19,190 nt of DNA from Angelobacter sp036502105 (GTDB lineage Bacteria > Acidobacteriota > Terriglobia > Terriglobales > Acidobacteriaceae), in contig DASXZE010000354.1 in the NCBI GenBank assembly GCA_036502105.1, positions 1-19,190 on the forward strand. Reading direction: 5' to 3'. Made by a program: the position numbers and the translations under genes. Below the pieces are notes generated by a model that saw only the letters and a program-made list of their open reading frames with translations, ran no database searches and had not been told where the DNA came from. This document shows, piece after piece, positions 1-6,386 of this stretch; within the stretch, counting starts at the first letter, position 1; every line of letters starts with the position of its first letter.

Positions 1-93
1 CGCGATGGAAAGATACGGCATGACGATCCGGTAAAGAATAGGCCGAAGGCGGCAGAGGTGCTGAAGAATTTGCCGACGGTGGATGAGGACTAG
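1..93 (+). CDS. ABC transporter ATP-binding protein, C-terminal end (partial)
   Basis: Reading frame 1 is open from the first base and ends at TAG 91-93, giving 30 residues that start RDGKIRHDDPVKN. The pattern 'DGxI...DD' followed by a short charged tail is how MacB/LolD-type ATPases end, just after the H-loop region, which lies outside the window. The next gene on the same strand is a MacB-type permease, the usual partner, so this is most likely the nucleotide-binding subunit of the same efflux or lipoprotein-type exporter. No Walker motif can be seen because only the tail is present; the family call rests on the tail sequence plus the neighbour. Confidence 0.7.
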   Translation, partial: RDGKIRHDDPVKNRPKAAEVLKNLPTVDED

Positions 94-273
94 GAAAGAT
101 CGGGGGATCGGGTAATCGCGCGTAATCGGGTAATCGGAAAAACCAAATCCAGTTACGCAGTGATACCTGTTCTCCTCTGCGTCCTCAGTTCCTCTGCGTT
201 TCAAAGATGTTGGGTTTAAATCGACAATTTTGGCAGTCATGGCAATTTTGGCAATCGGTGTATTGGGGGTTAT
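94..273. repeat. Intergenic gap with three phased short tandem arrays
   Basis: This 180-bp gap between ATPase and permease holds three different short arrays. At 98-139 an 8-nt unit close to RATCGGGT is repeated five times (periods 8, 8, 10, 8). At 173-199 the 10-mer TCCTCTGCGT occurs twice, 17 nt apart, around a degenerate copy. At 223-258 a 9-nt unit GGCAATTTT/GGCAATCGG runs four times without a gap. None encodes an obvious peptide, and no transposase or inverted termini are seen. Genes of this type are normally only a few bases apart, so the gap may be an insertion or expansion inside an operon. Confidence 0.7.
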
Positions 274-1491
274 ATGGATTTCATAGCGATTTTACGAATT
301 GCAATTCGGGCGTTAACGCGGAACAAGATGCGTTCATTGCTTACGATGCTGGGCATTGTGATTGGCGTGGGAGCGGTGATCGCCACGGTTGGCCTGGGCC
401 AGGGCGCGCAGCAGCAGGTGCAGGACCAGATTGCGTCCATGGGGACAAATCTTTTGTTTATCAGCTCAGGCAGCGTGAATAAAGGCGGCATACGGCTGGG
501 TGGCGGAGCGACTAAAACTCTGGTCGATGACGATATGAAGGCAATCCTGCAGCAGGTGCCGACGGTGTCCCAGGCTGCGCCAGGCGCGGGATCTACCGCG
601 CAGGTGGTCTTTGACAATCAGAACTGGAGCACGCGCATTACTGGCACGGAGCCGCAGTACTTTGACATCAGAAACTGGGGCTTTGATCGTGGCGCCAACT
701 TTACGCAGGATGATGTGACGCGTTCCGCGAACGTGGTAGTGCTGGGTGCGACGGTGCAGCAGAATTTGTTTGGCGCCGCTGACCCTGTGGGCAAGACGGT
801 GAGAATTGGCAACCTGCCATTTCAGGTTGTGGGTGTGTTGCAGGCCAAAGGGCAGTCTGGTTTAGGCCAGGACCAGGATGATGGCGTATTTGTGCCGATC
901 ACTACATTGCAGAAAAAAATTACGGGGCAGGATTGGCTGCAGTACATCATGGCCTCTGCCACGTCTCAGCCTGCGAGTTATGCGGCGCAGGGGCAGATCA
1001 CTTCACTGCTGCGCGACCGGCATCGCATACGCACGGGACAGGACGACGACTTCACTGTCCGTAATTTAGCCGATGTAGCGCAACTGGCGGATGAGTCTTC
1101 CAAGGTGATGACGCTGCTGCTGGCTTCTATTGCCGGCGTGTCACTGATTGTTGGGGGAATTGGAATTATGAACATTATGCTAGTTTCCGTTACGGAAAGG
1201 ACGCGGGAAATTGGAATCCGCATTGCCATTGGCGCAACGGAATCTGATGTGCTGCGCCAGTTCCTGAGTGAGTCTGTGGTGCTGAGCATGGCCGGAGGAA
1301 TTCTGGGAATTTTGTTTGGCATTGTTTCTTCCATCACGATCACGCACGTGCTGGGCTGGAGCATATTGATTTCGCCCGTGGCGGTAGGAGCGGCGGTGGT
1401 GTTCTCAACGGCGGTAGGAATTTTCTTTGGTTTCTATCCGGCACGGAAAGCGGCATTGCTGGATCCGATTGAAGCTTTACGGTTTGAGTAG
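274..1491 (+). CDS. ABC transporter permease, MacB/FtsX family
   Basis: This 405-aa inner-membrane permease has the MacB-type layout. A cytoplasmic N-terminus and a first membrane helix lie at about 22-42 (LLTMLGIVIGVGAVIATVGL), followed by a periplasmic MacB core domain at about 45-265. Three C-terminal helices form the FtsX domain, roughly 278-304, 334-358 and 367-388. The signature ERTREIGIRIAIGA (308-321) after the second helix and the ending YPARKAALLDPIEALR are typical of the family. Such permeases work with the ATPase encoded just upstream to drive export from the periplasmic side, as in macrolide, peptide or lipoprotein exporters; the substrate cannot be told. ATG 274 is preceded by a G-rich stretch (GGGGG, 265-269) at short spacing. 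A strong terminator follows. Confidence 0.93.
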   Translation: MDFIAILRIAIRALTRNKMRSLLTMLGIVIGVGAVIATVGLGQGAQQQVQDQIASMGTNLLFISSGSVNKGGIRLGGGATKTLVDDDMKAILQQVPTVSQAAPGAGSTAQVVFDNQNWSTRITGTEPQYFDIRNWGFDRGANFTQDDVTRSANVVVLGATVQQNLFGAADPVGKTVRIGNLPFQVVGVLQAKGQSGLGQDQDDGVFVPITTLQKKITGQDWLQYIMASATSQPASYAAQGQITSLLRDRHRIRTGQDDDFTVRNLADVAQLADESSKVMTLLLASIAGVSLIVGGIGIMNIMLVSVTERTREIGIRIAIGATESDVLRQFLSESVVLSMAGGILGILFGIVSSITITHVLGWSILISPVAVGAAVVFSTAVGIFFGFYPARKAALLDPIEALRFE

Positions 1492-1513
1492 GACGACCCC
1501 CATACTCAATGTG

Positions 1514-1552
1514 AATGGCCTGGCTCCTTACGGATGCCAGGCCATTTTGTTT
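1514..1552 (+). terminator. Rho-independent terminator after the permease
   Basis: A perfect 11-bp stem, AATGGCCTGGC (1514-1524) with GCCAGGCCATT (1536-1546), has an 11-nt loop and is followed by TTGTTTG. It lies 22 bp after the permease stop, ends the transporter transcript, and separates it from the minus-strand gene that follows. Confidence 0.85.
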
Positions 1553-1642
1553 GCTTTGAGAGCTGATTAAAGGACGCGAAAATTACTCTGGCGTTTTAAA
1601 AGCGCTTGAGGTCGTGAGGTTAGCTATCGGTCGAGCAGAGAT

Positions 1643-1891
1643 TTATGACGCTTTATCCAGAGGCATCTCAGCGGGCTCCAGCTTACGGGCGATCTCGCTC
1701 AAAACTGCCTCCAGTTCGAGCATGACATGGAAATCCATGTCAGGATTGGCGGCCTTCATGGCCGCAAGTGGGTCTTCCATAAAAAGGCAAGCGTTCGCAG
1801 GGGACTTTCTCAGCCATATATTCAACTGATCGTCGCACTTGCGCAGAGCCTGCAAGAGCTGATCAGAATGAATCACCGAAAGTTGGGCCAA
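1643..1891 (-). CDS. Hypothetical 82-aa protein
   Basis: I do not recognise this 82-aa protein. It has no signal peptide or membrane segment and looks soluble and largely helical, for example LLQALRKCDDQLNIWL near the N-terminus and VMLELEAVLSEIARKLEP near the C-terminus. The start is TTG at 1891. It is supported by a Shine-Dalgarno-like AGAGGTG (minus strand, about 1897-1903) five bases upstream, and there is no ATG early in the frame. It stands alone between the transporter terminator and a plus-strand small gene and is convergent with the permease. Composition is ordinary and Ala/Leu-rich. The coding call depends on the ribosome site and the protein-like sequence. Confidence 0.6.
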   Translation of the reverse strand: MAQLSVIHSDQLLQALRKCDDQLNIWLRKSPANACLFMEDPLAAMKAANPDMDFHVMLELEAVLSEIARKLEPAEMPLDKAS

Positions 1892-2146
1892 GGGGACACC
1901 TCTAGTTAGTCTTAGGGAATTAGACGCAAAATCTGGGAACCACGGAACAGGAAAATTCGCAAAATTTACAGGCTGCTTACATTGAGACTGGTTTTTGGCC
2001 GTTCTTTACAAAACCTATTCATTCGTAACAAGGATTAGAGAACAGGCGTCCAATTTCCAGGGTTTTTACAGGCAGAACGAAAAAGCTTGGACCTGGACCA
2101 CGGTGATTAAGGAATTGAGCCTGGGCCTGGCTGAAACGGAGGAAAT
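1892..2146. other. Intergenic region upstream of the small secreted protein
   Basis: This stretch should hold the promoters of two divergent genes (minus 1643-1891 and plus 2147-2395). I see no convincing -35/-10 pair. The 9-mer TTTACAGGC occurs at 1965-1973 and again exactly 100 bp later at 2065-2073, and CGCAAAAT occurs twice near 1925 and 1959; these are weak observations. A strong ribosome site, CGGAGG, lies just before ATG 2147. Confidence 0.4.
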
Positions 2147-2395
2147 ATGAATCGTTTACGAGTTTTGCTAATTGGAGCGGCACTTATTACCGGCGGATCA
2201 GCATTCGCCCAAGCCCGGACTTACCAGCCGGTGGCTTATCACGACGAACATCGCGATGACCGGAGATTTGAAAACCGCTATCGCGACGACCACAGAGTTT
2301 ACCGGGTCGAGCGTGATCGCAGGTTTGAAGTTGGCGCGCGGCGCTGGGACGGCAATCGCTGGCAACACTGGGATGGATACCGCTGGTGTTACTAA
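2147..2395 (+). CDS. Small secreted Arg/Asp/Tyr/Trp-rich protein
   Basis: This 82-aa protein begins with a clear signal peptide: MNRLR, then a hydrophobic core LLIGAALITGG, with likely cleavage after AFA near residue 21. The mature part of about 60 residues is extremely charged and aromatic, with RDDRR/YRDDHRVYRVERDRR blocks. It ends in two related Trp motifs, WDGNRW and WDGYRW, followed by CY. CGGAGG at 2137-2142 sits four bases before ATG 2147, an unusually good ribosome site, which makes the gene secure. A hairpin terminator follows at 2451. Small basic, aromatic periplasmic proteins like this occur in many soil bacteria without known function; binding to polyanions or cell wall is only a guess. 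Confidence 0.8.
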   Translation: MNRLRVLLIGAALITGGSAFAQARTYQPVAYHDEHRDDRRFENRYRDDHRVYRVERDRRFEVGARRWDGNRWQHWDGYRWCY

Positions 2396-2450
2396 GCTGG
2401 TGTTACTGAGATCGACTTAGTAAGAGGTTAGCTCTTGCTTGAGAGCAGAG

Positions 2451-2487
2451 AAAGCGGGACGCGCAGAGGGCGTTCGCTTTTTTGTTT
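2451..2487 (+). terminator. Terminator of the small secreted protein gene
   Basis: AAAGCG (2451-2456) pairs with CGCTTT (2475-2480), with partial further pairing inside, and is followed by a T-rich run TTTGTTTT. It stands 56 bp after the stop codon. Confidence 0.55.
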
Positions 2488-2511
2488 TGGCGAGAGTGAT
2501 CAGGGAAAAAT

Positions 2512-2544
2512 AAGGGCGGCATTTCTCTGCCGCCCCCTTTTTGT
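2512..2544. terminator. Bidirectional terminator
   Basis: GGGCGGCA (2514-2521) pairs perfectly with TGCCGCCC (2528-2535) across a 6-nt loop. On the plus strand it is followed by CCTTTTTG. On the minus strand the stem is followed by TTATTTTTCCC. It sits 16 bp past the stop of the minus-strand lipoprotein gene and can stop transcripts from both sides. Confidence 0.8.
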
Positions 2545-2559
2545 TAGTGTGATGAAAGT

Positions 2560-4032
2560 TTACTGGTGGCGGATGTCGCCGGCTGCAACCAATCCGTTCA
2601 CTCCTCCGTCGAGCTCCACAAAGAGCGCGCGATTACCATTCACCAGGTAAACGGCCATGTTTTGCGTGCCCAGCGGAGTTGACAATTGCAGGGTGGTGCG
2701 GCCACTGCCAGAAGTGGTAAAGGTCCCAGTCACCGGCTGACCAAAGGTGAGAGAGCCCGAATTATTGATATCAATAATGCCGGTCAGCTTGCTGGCGCCA
2801 TCGGCTGTGAATTCCGCAGCCGAGTCTATTTCGCTGCCGCTGTTCAGGGCAGCTCCGGTAAAGTTCATACCGTAGGTCCCTGAAAAAGATGCATTGGTGA
2901 AGGCTGCGGTCTGCTGCTGAAGCGCAGTACCGGAGGTCAATAAAAGGGGATCCGATTCAAGCGCGAGCACGCCGCCCGTGGTGGGATAAATAACAAAGTT
3001 AGTAGCGCCCGCGCTGCCATTGAGCGCCAGCGTGCCGCGTCCATTGGCAGCCATGGTGTAGGTGCCGGTGAGTGCTACACCGGTTGCGGTGGAGCCGGAA
3101 TCATTCACGTCTTCAATACCGCTGCTGACATTGCCCGCGCCATCCGAGATCAGGATTCCGCCGGCAGCAAATGGGCCGCCAACGGCCAGGTCGGCTCCGG
3201 CAACGGTGAAGGCGAAAGGTCCGGAAAGCGTCGCGGCGGAAAATGTGCCAGTCTGATTGAAGGCGTCACCGCCCAGCAGGAACGTTGTATCTGTTTCCAC
3301 CAGCTTCAGATGGGTGGCATCCACAACGTAAAACGCGAAAACCATGTTACCGCGCGAACTACTGAAGGTAGCGGTGCCACGTCCGGACGAGCCAACAGGA
3401 ATCGAGCCGGTCAACGGATCGGCGGTAAGAACGTTGGTGTTCTCATTGGAATCTTCCACGCCGCTGGTGATGATGCCTGCAGTATTGGCGGTGAAATTTC
3501 CAGCCATTCCAAGCGGGTTTCCTACTGCATCAACACCGGCGAGATTAAAGGCGAAAGTTTCCGCCAGCGCCGTGTTTGTGAAAGCCGCGCTGGACTGCTG
3601 GTCAATGGTCCCGCTGCCCGTGGCGCTGCCATCAAAGCGGGTTACCAGGGCATGACCGCCGGCCACCAGCACAAAATCCAGGCTGCTATTGCCTGCGGCC
3701 GTGGAAGTAATAATGGCTGAACCGCGTCCGTCAGCTCGTACGGTGTAGGTGCCGGTTAAGCCCGCATTGGTGACGATGCCGGCTTGGTCATGCACGTCTT
3801 CAACGCCGGAGGTGAGATTACCTGCGCCATCCGCGTTGAAACTACCGGCCACGGCCAGAAAGCCGTTCGCGTCAACTCCCTGATAGGAGAATGCGAAGGA
3901 GCCGCTCAGGCTTGAGTTGGTAAATCCGCCTGCAGGGGTGGGAAAGCTAAGAGAACTTCCTCCGCACCCTGCAATAGTAATAAGAGCGATGATGGTGGCC
4001 GTGAAAAGAAGTAAGCGCTTGTTTGCCGGCAT
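2560..4032 (-). CDS. Lipoprotein with four ~113-residue extracellular repeats
   Basis: From ATG 4032 (minus strand, GAGG about 9 bases upstream) the protein has 490 residues. The frame is open further upstream, but that extension is not protein-like and would bury the signal. MPANKRLLLF...ITIAGC carries a lipobox ending at Cys23, so it is probably a lipid-anchored surface or periplasmic protein. The rest is four tandem repeats starting near residues 37, 151, 264 and 377. Each follows 'AFTNxSLSGxFAF...G...AAGxFxADGAGNxTSGxEDVN...LTGTYTxxxxGRGTxxL...'. The repeats are probably beta-rich. This repeat family is one I associate with Acidobacteriota surface proteins; the function is unknown, perhaps adhesion or cell-envelope structure. 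No catalytic motif is visible. Confidence 0.85.
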   Translation of the reverse strand: MPANKRLLLFTATIIALITIAGCGGSSLSFPTPAGGFTNSSLSGSFAFSYQGVDANGFLAVAGSFNADGAGNLTSGVEDVHDQAGIVTNAGLTGTYTVRADGRGSAIITSTAAGNSSLDFVLVAGGHALVTRFDGSATGSGTIDQQSSAAFTNTALAETFAFNLAGVDAVGNPLGMAGNFTANTAGIITSGVEDSNENTNVLTADPLTGSIPVGSSGRGTATFSSSRGNMVFAFYVVDATHLKLVETDTTFLLGGDAFNQTGTFSAATLSGPFAFTVAGADLAVGGPFAAGGILISDGAGNVSSGIEDVNDSGSTATGVALTGTYTMAANGRGTLALNGSAGATNFVIYPTTGGVLALESDPLLLTSGTALQQQTAAFTNASFSGTYGMNFTGAALNSGSEIDSAAEFTADGASKLTGIIDINNSGSLTFGQPVTGTFTTSGSGRTTLQLSTPLGTQNMAVYLVNGNRALFVELDGGVNGLVAAGDIRHQ

Positions 4033-4368
4033 GGTTTCTAACCTCGCGATGATTGAAGGATTAAGACAATTGAAACAACTGGCCAGAGAAGCATGGCTGC
4101 AGGCTTTTCCTGGCAGTTTCCAGTTTTTAAAACGAAGGCTACAAACAAGGTGTAACACTGAAATAGCCAACTTGTTGCGCAATAATCGCGCGGTGTAACT
4201 TACTTTGGTTCCATATCTAAAAAACATGTTTTAAGGGTTTGCCGACTGTGTGATGCCTTGGCCCGCGCACTAGTCTATTGTCCGCTGAGTAAAGTTTTGT
4301 TAAATGGCTGGGGCGTTTATAATAGGGACGATTCGTTACGCCATAATGTTCCCTGGAGCGTTCCATCC
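4033..4368. other. Divergent intergenic region between lipoprotein and foldase genes
   Basis: This 336-bp stretch should hold divergent promoters. The plus-strand promoter is listed separately. Also visible are a perfect 12-bp palindrome AAAACATGTTTT at 4221-4232 and two copies of GGTGTAAC at 4149-4156 and 4192-4199. Reading frames here look like noise: the plus frame is open from 4258 and the minus frame up to 4227, but neither extension resembles protein. Confidence 0.5.
4297..4323 (+). promoter_or_regulatory. Probable sigma70 promoter of the foldase gene
   Basis: A perfect TATAAT (4318-4323) lies 15 bp after TTGTTA (4297-4302), or 17 bp after the alternative TTTTGT (4295-4300). The expected transcript start is near 4330, about 40 bases before ATG 4369, which supports that start over the upstream in-frame codon at 4258. 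Confidence 0.6.
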
Positions 4369-6324
4369 ATGATTAAGTTTTTGCAGAGCGGCAATAAGGT
4401 CGCGAAATATATCCTTGCCGGATTTCTCTTAATTCTTGCCGCCAGCATGGTGCTTTACCTCATTCCCGGATTTATGGGAGACACAGCCGCCGCCCAGGGC
4501 GGTGTGGTGGCCTCAGTGGACGGCAGAGACGTTACGCGTGAAGATGTAATGCGCGTGGTGCAGGCGCAAGCGCGCGGGCAGCAACTGCCTGACTTTTATG
4601 CCGTCATGCTGCGGCAACAGGCCGTGAAACAGCTGATCCAGCAGAATGAAGTTTTCTATGAGAGCGAGCGCCTGGGCTTCAAGGTTTCTGACCAGGAATT
4701 TCGCGATGAGCTGCAGTTCGGCCCGTATAAGCAGATTTTCTTTCCTGACGGAAAATGGATTGGGACCGAGAAATACGGCCAGGTGTTGAGCCAGGGTGGA
4801 ACCACGGTAGAAAACTTTGAGCGCAGCGTACGGCTCGAGCTTTTGCAACGCAAACTTTTTGAAATGATCGGCGCCAATGCCACGGTAACGGACACAGCCG
4901 TGGAACAGGCCTTTAAAGACCAGAACACCAAGGTGAAGTTCCAGTATGCGGTGCTCAAGCTTGAGGACATAACCAAGACCATCAACCCGACTGACACGGA
5001 GTTGAAGGCGTTCTTTGAAGCGAACCAGGGCCGCTATAAAAACTCTATCCCTGAGAAGCGCCAGATCAAATACTTTGTGGTCAATGAGAATGAAATAGCC
5101 AGCAAAGTTAACGTGAGCGATGCCGATATACAGAAGATTTATTCAGACAACCAGGATGCGTATCGGCTGCCTGAACGCGCAAAGGTCCGGCACATCCTTA
5201 TAGCAACTCCCAAGCCGGGAGCTGATGGAAAAATAGACCAAAAAGGTCTGGACGCAGCCAAAGCCAAGGCACTGGACGTTGAGAAGCAGATCAAAGCGGG
5301 CGGCGACTGGAATGCGCTGGCCAAGAAATATTCCGATGATCCAGGCAGCAAAGACAAAGGCGGGGAACTGGGCTGGCTGGGCAAAGGGCAGACCGTACCA
5401 GAGTTTGACAAGACTGCATTCGAGCAGACCAAGGGCCAGATCAGTGATCCGGTGCTGTCATCGTTCGGTTATCACATTATTCAGACGGAAGATAAAGAAG
5501 GCGCCCATGTAAAGCCTCTGGCAGAAGTGAAGCCGGAAATTGAAGCTGCACTCAAAAGTCAAAAAATCAAGGACCAGATGAGCAAGCTTGCGCCGGAAGC
5601 GCAGGAGGCAGCGCAGAAAGACGGAATAGACAAGGCCGCCAGCAAGTATGGGGCGCAGGTGATCCAGAGCAATTCTGTTGGACGTGACGCCGCATTGCCG
5701 GGTATTGGCGCACAGCCCTCGCTCATGGACGCAGTATTTTCCGCGACGGACAAAGCCGGTCCGCAGTCTGTGACGACGCCACAGAGCGTGGTGGTTTTCC
5801 AGGTCACTAAGATCGAGCCGGCAAAAACGCCTGCCTTTGAAGAGGTAAAAGACCGGGTAGCGACTGAGTTTAAAAGCGGGCGCGCGAACGATCTGCTGCG
5901 CCGCAAAACGCAGGAGATGGCAGACCGCGCGCACAGCGAACACGATCTGGCCAAAGCCGCAAAAGAAGCTGGCGCAACCCTTAAAACCAGCGAACTGGTA
6001 GGGCGCACACAGTCTGTGCCGGATATCGGCAATATGGGCGGACAGGCGAGCGTTGCTTTCACGCTGAAGAATGGCGAAATCAGCGGGCCGCTGAATCTTG
6101 GTGCAAGCCAGGCAGTATTGCAGGTGACGGAACGGCAGGAGCCTTCAGCCAGCGATCCTGATTTTGCCAAGTCACGCGATCAACTCAGGGAAAAGCTGGC
6201 CCAGGACAAACGCCAGCAGGTAATTGGGTTGTTTATCGCCAACCTGAGCACGCGGATGGAAAAAGAAGGCAAGGTAAAGGTCTACAAAACTGAGATGGAC
6301 GCCCTTACCAAATCGCGCAGCTAA
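4369..6324 (+). CDS. Peptidyl-prolyl isomerase / chaperone, PpiD-SurA type
   Basis: This is a 651-aa membrane-anchored periplasmic foldase. A short cytoplasmic N-terminus leads into one membrane helix at about 13-34 (YILAGFLLILAASMVLYLIP). A SurA_N/PpiD-like helical chaperone domain follows at about 45-230. A parvulin (PpiC) domain spans about 270-378: it contains VRHILIA, the segment WNALAKKYSDDPGSKDKGGE with GWLGKGQ, FGYHIIQ at its end, and the usual fold order. The remainder, about 380-640, resembles a second, degenerate parvulin-like and helical part, as in PpiD. It would catalyse prolyl isomerisation and hold secreted or outer-membrane proteins unfolded. ATG 4369 was chosen because it lies just before the membrane helix, has GGAG 10 bases upstream, and lies downstream of a good promoter. 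malQ follows after 62 bp of phased repeats. Confidence 0.92.
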   Translation: MIKFLQSGNKVAKYILAGFLLILAASMVLYLIPGFMGDTAAAQGGVVASVDGRDVTREDVMRVVQAQARGQQLPDFYAVMLRQQAVKQLIQQNEVFYESERLGFKVSDQEFRDELQFGPYKQIFFPDGKWIGTEKYGQVLSQGGTTVENFERSVRLELLQRKLFEMIGANATVTDTAVEQAFKDQNTKVKFQYAVLKLEDITKTINPTDTELKAFFEANQGRYKNSIPEKRQIKYFVVNENEIASKVNVSDADIQKIYSDNQDAYRLPERAKVRHILIATPKPGADGKIDQKGLDAAKAKALDVEKQIKAGGDWNALAKKYSDDPGSKDKGGELGWLGKGQTVPEFDKTAFEQTKGQISDPVLSSFGYHIIQTEDKEGAHVKPLAEVKPEIEAALKSQKIKDQMSKLAPEAQEAAQKDGIDKAASKYGAQVIQSNSVGRDAALPGIGAQPSLMDAVFSATDKAGPQSVTTPQSVVVFQVTKIEPAKTPAFEEVKDRVATEFKSGRANDLLRRKTQEMADRAHSEHDLAKAAKEAGATLKTSELVGRTQSVPDIGNMGGQASVAFTLKNGEISGPLNLGASQAVLQVTERQEPSASDPDFAKSRDQLREKLAQDKRQQVIGLFIANLSTRMEKEGKVKVYKTEMDALTKSRS

Positions 6325-6386
6325 ATTGCACCAAAGTGATTTTGCACAACCTGATTTGTATCATCTGATTTGCATCAAAAAGACCT
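6325..6386 (+). repeat. Phased 14-nt tandem repeats between foldase and malQ
   Basis: Nearly the whole gap is a degenerate tandem array. Units start at 6326 (TTGCACCAAAGTGAT), 6342 (TTGCACAACCTGAT), 6356 (TTGTATCATCTGAT) and 6370 (TTGCATCAAAAAGA), with steps of 16, 14 and 14. The consensus is close to TTGCAYCAWCTGAT. There is no terminator here, so readthrough from the foldase gene into malQ is possible. The array could be an operator array, but its resemblance in style to the other intergenic arrays in this window argues for a generic repeat process. Confidence 0.7.

Noticed and set aside
207..482. Plus-strand 91-codon frame overlapping the permease start
   Set aside because: It runs through the 9-nt repeat array and then shadows the permease in another frame; the permease frame has the domain signatures.
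3310..3720. Plus-strand 136-codon frame antisense to the lipoprotein
   Set aside because: Its openness follows from the Gly/Ala/Ser-rich repeats on the other strand; there is no start signal.
2560..4032. Possible DNA-level repeat array or CRISPR
   Set aside because: The periodicity (about 340 bp) is at protein level with diverged DNA; there are no short identical repeats with spacers.
5559..6170. Minus-strand 203-codon open frame
   Set aside because: It lies wholly inside the foldase gene, the sequence is Ser/Ala/Leu-rich without domain features, and the sense frame has clear PpiD/SurA-type motifs.
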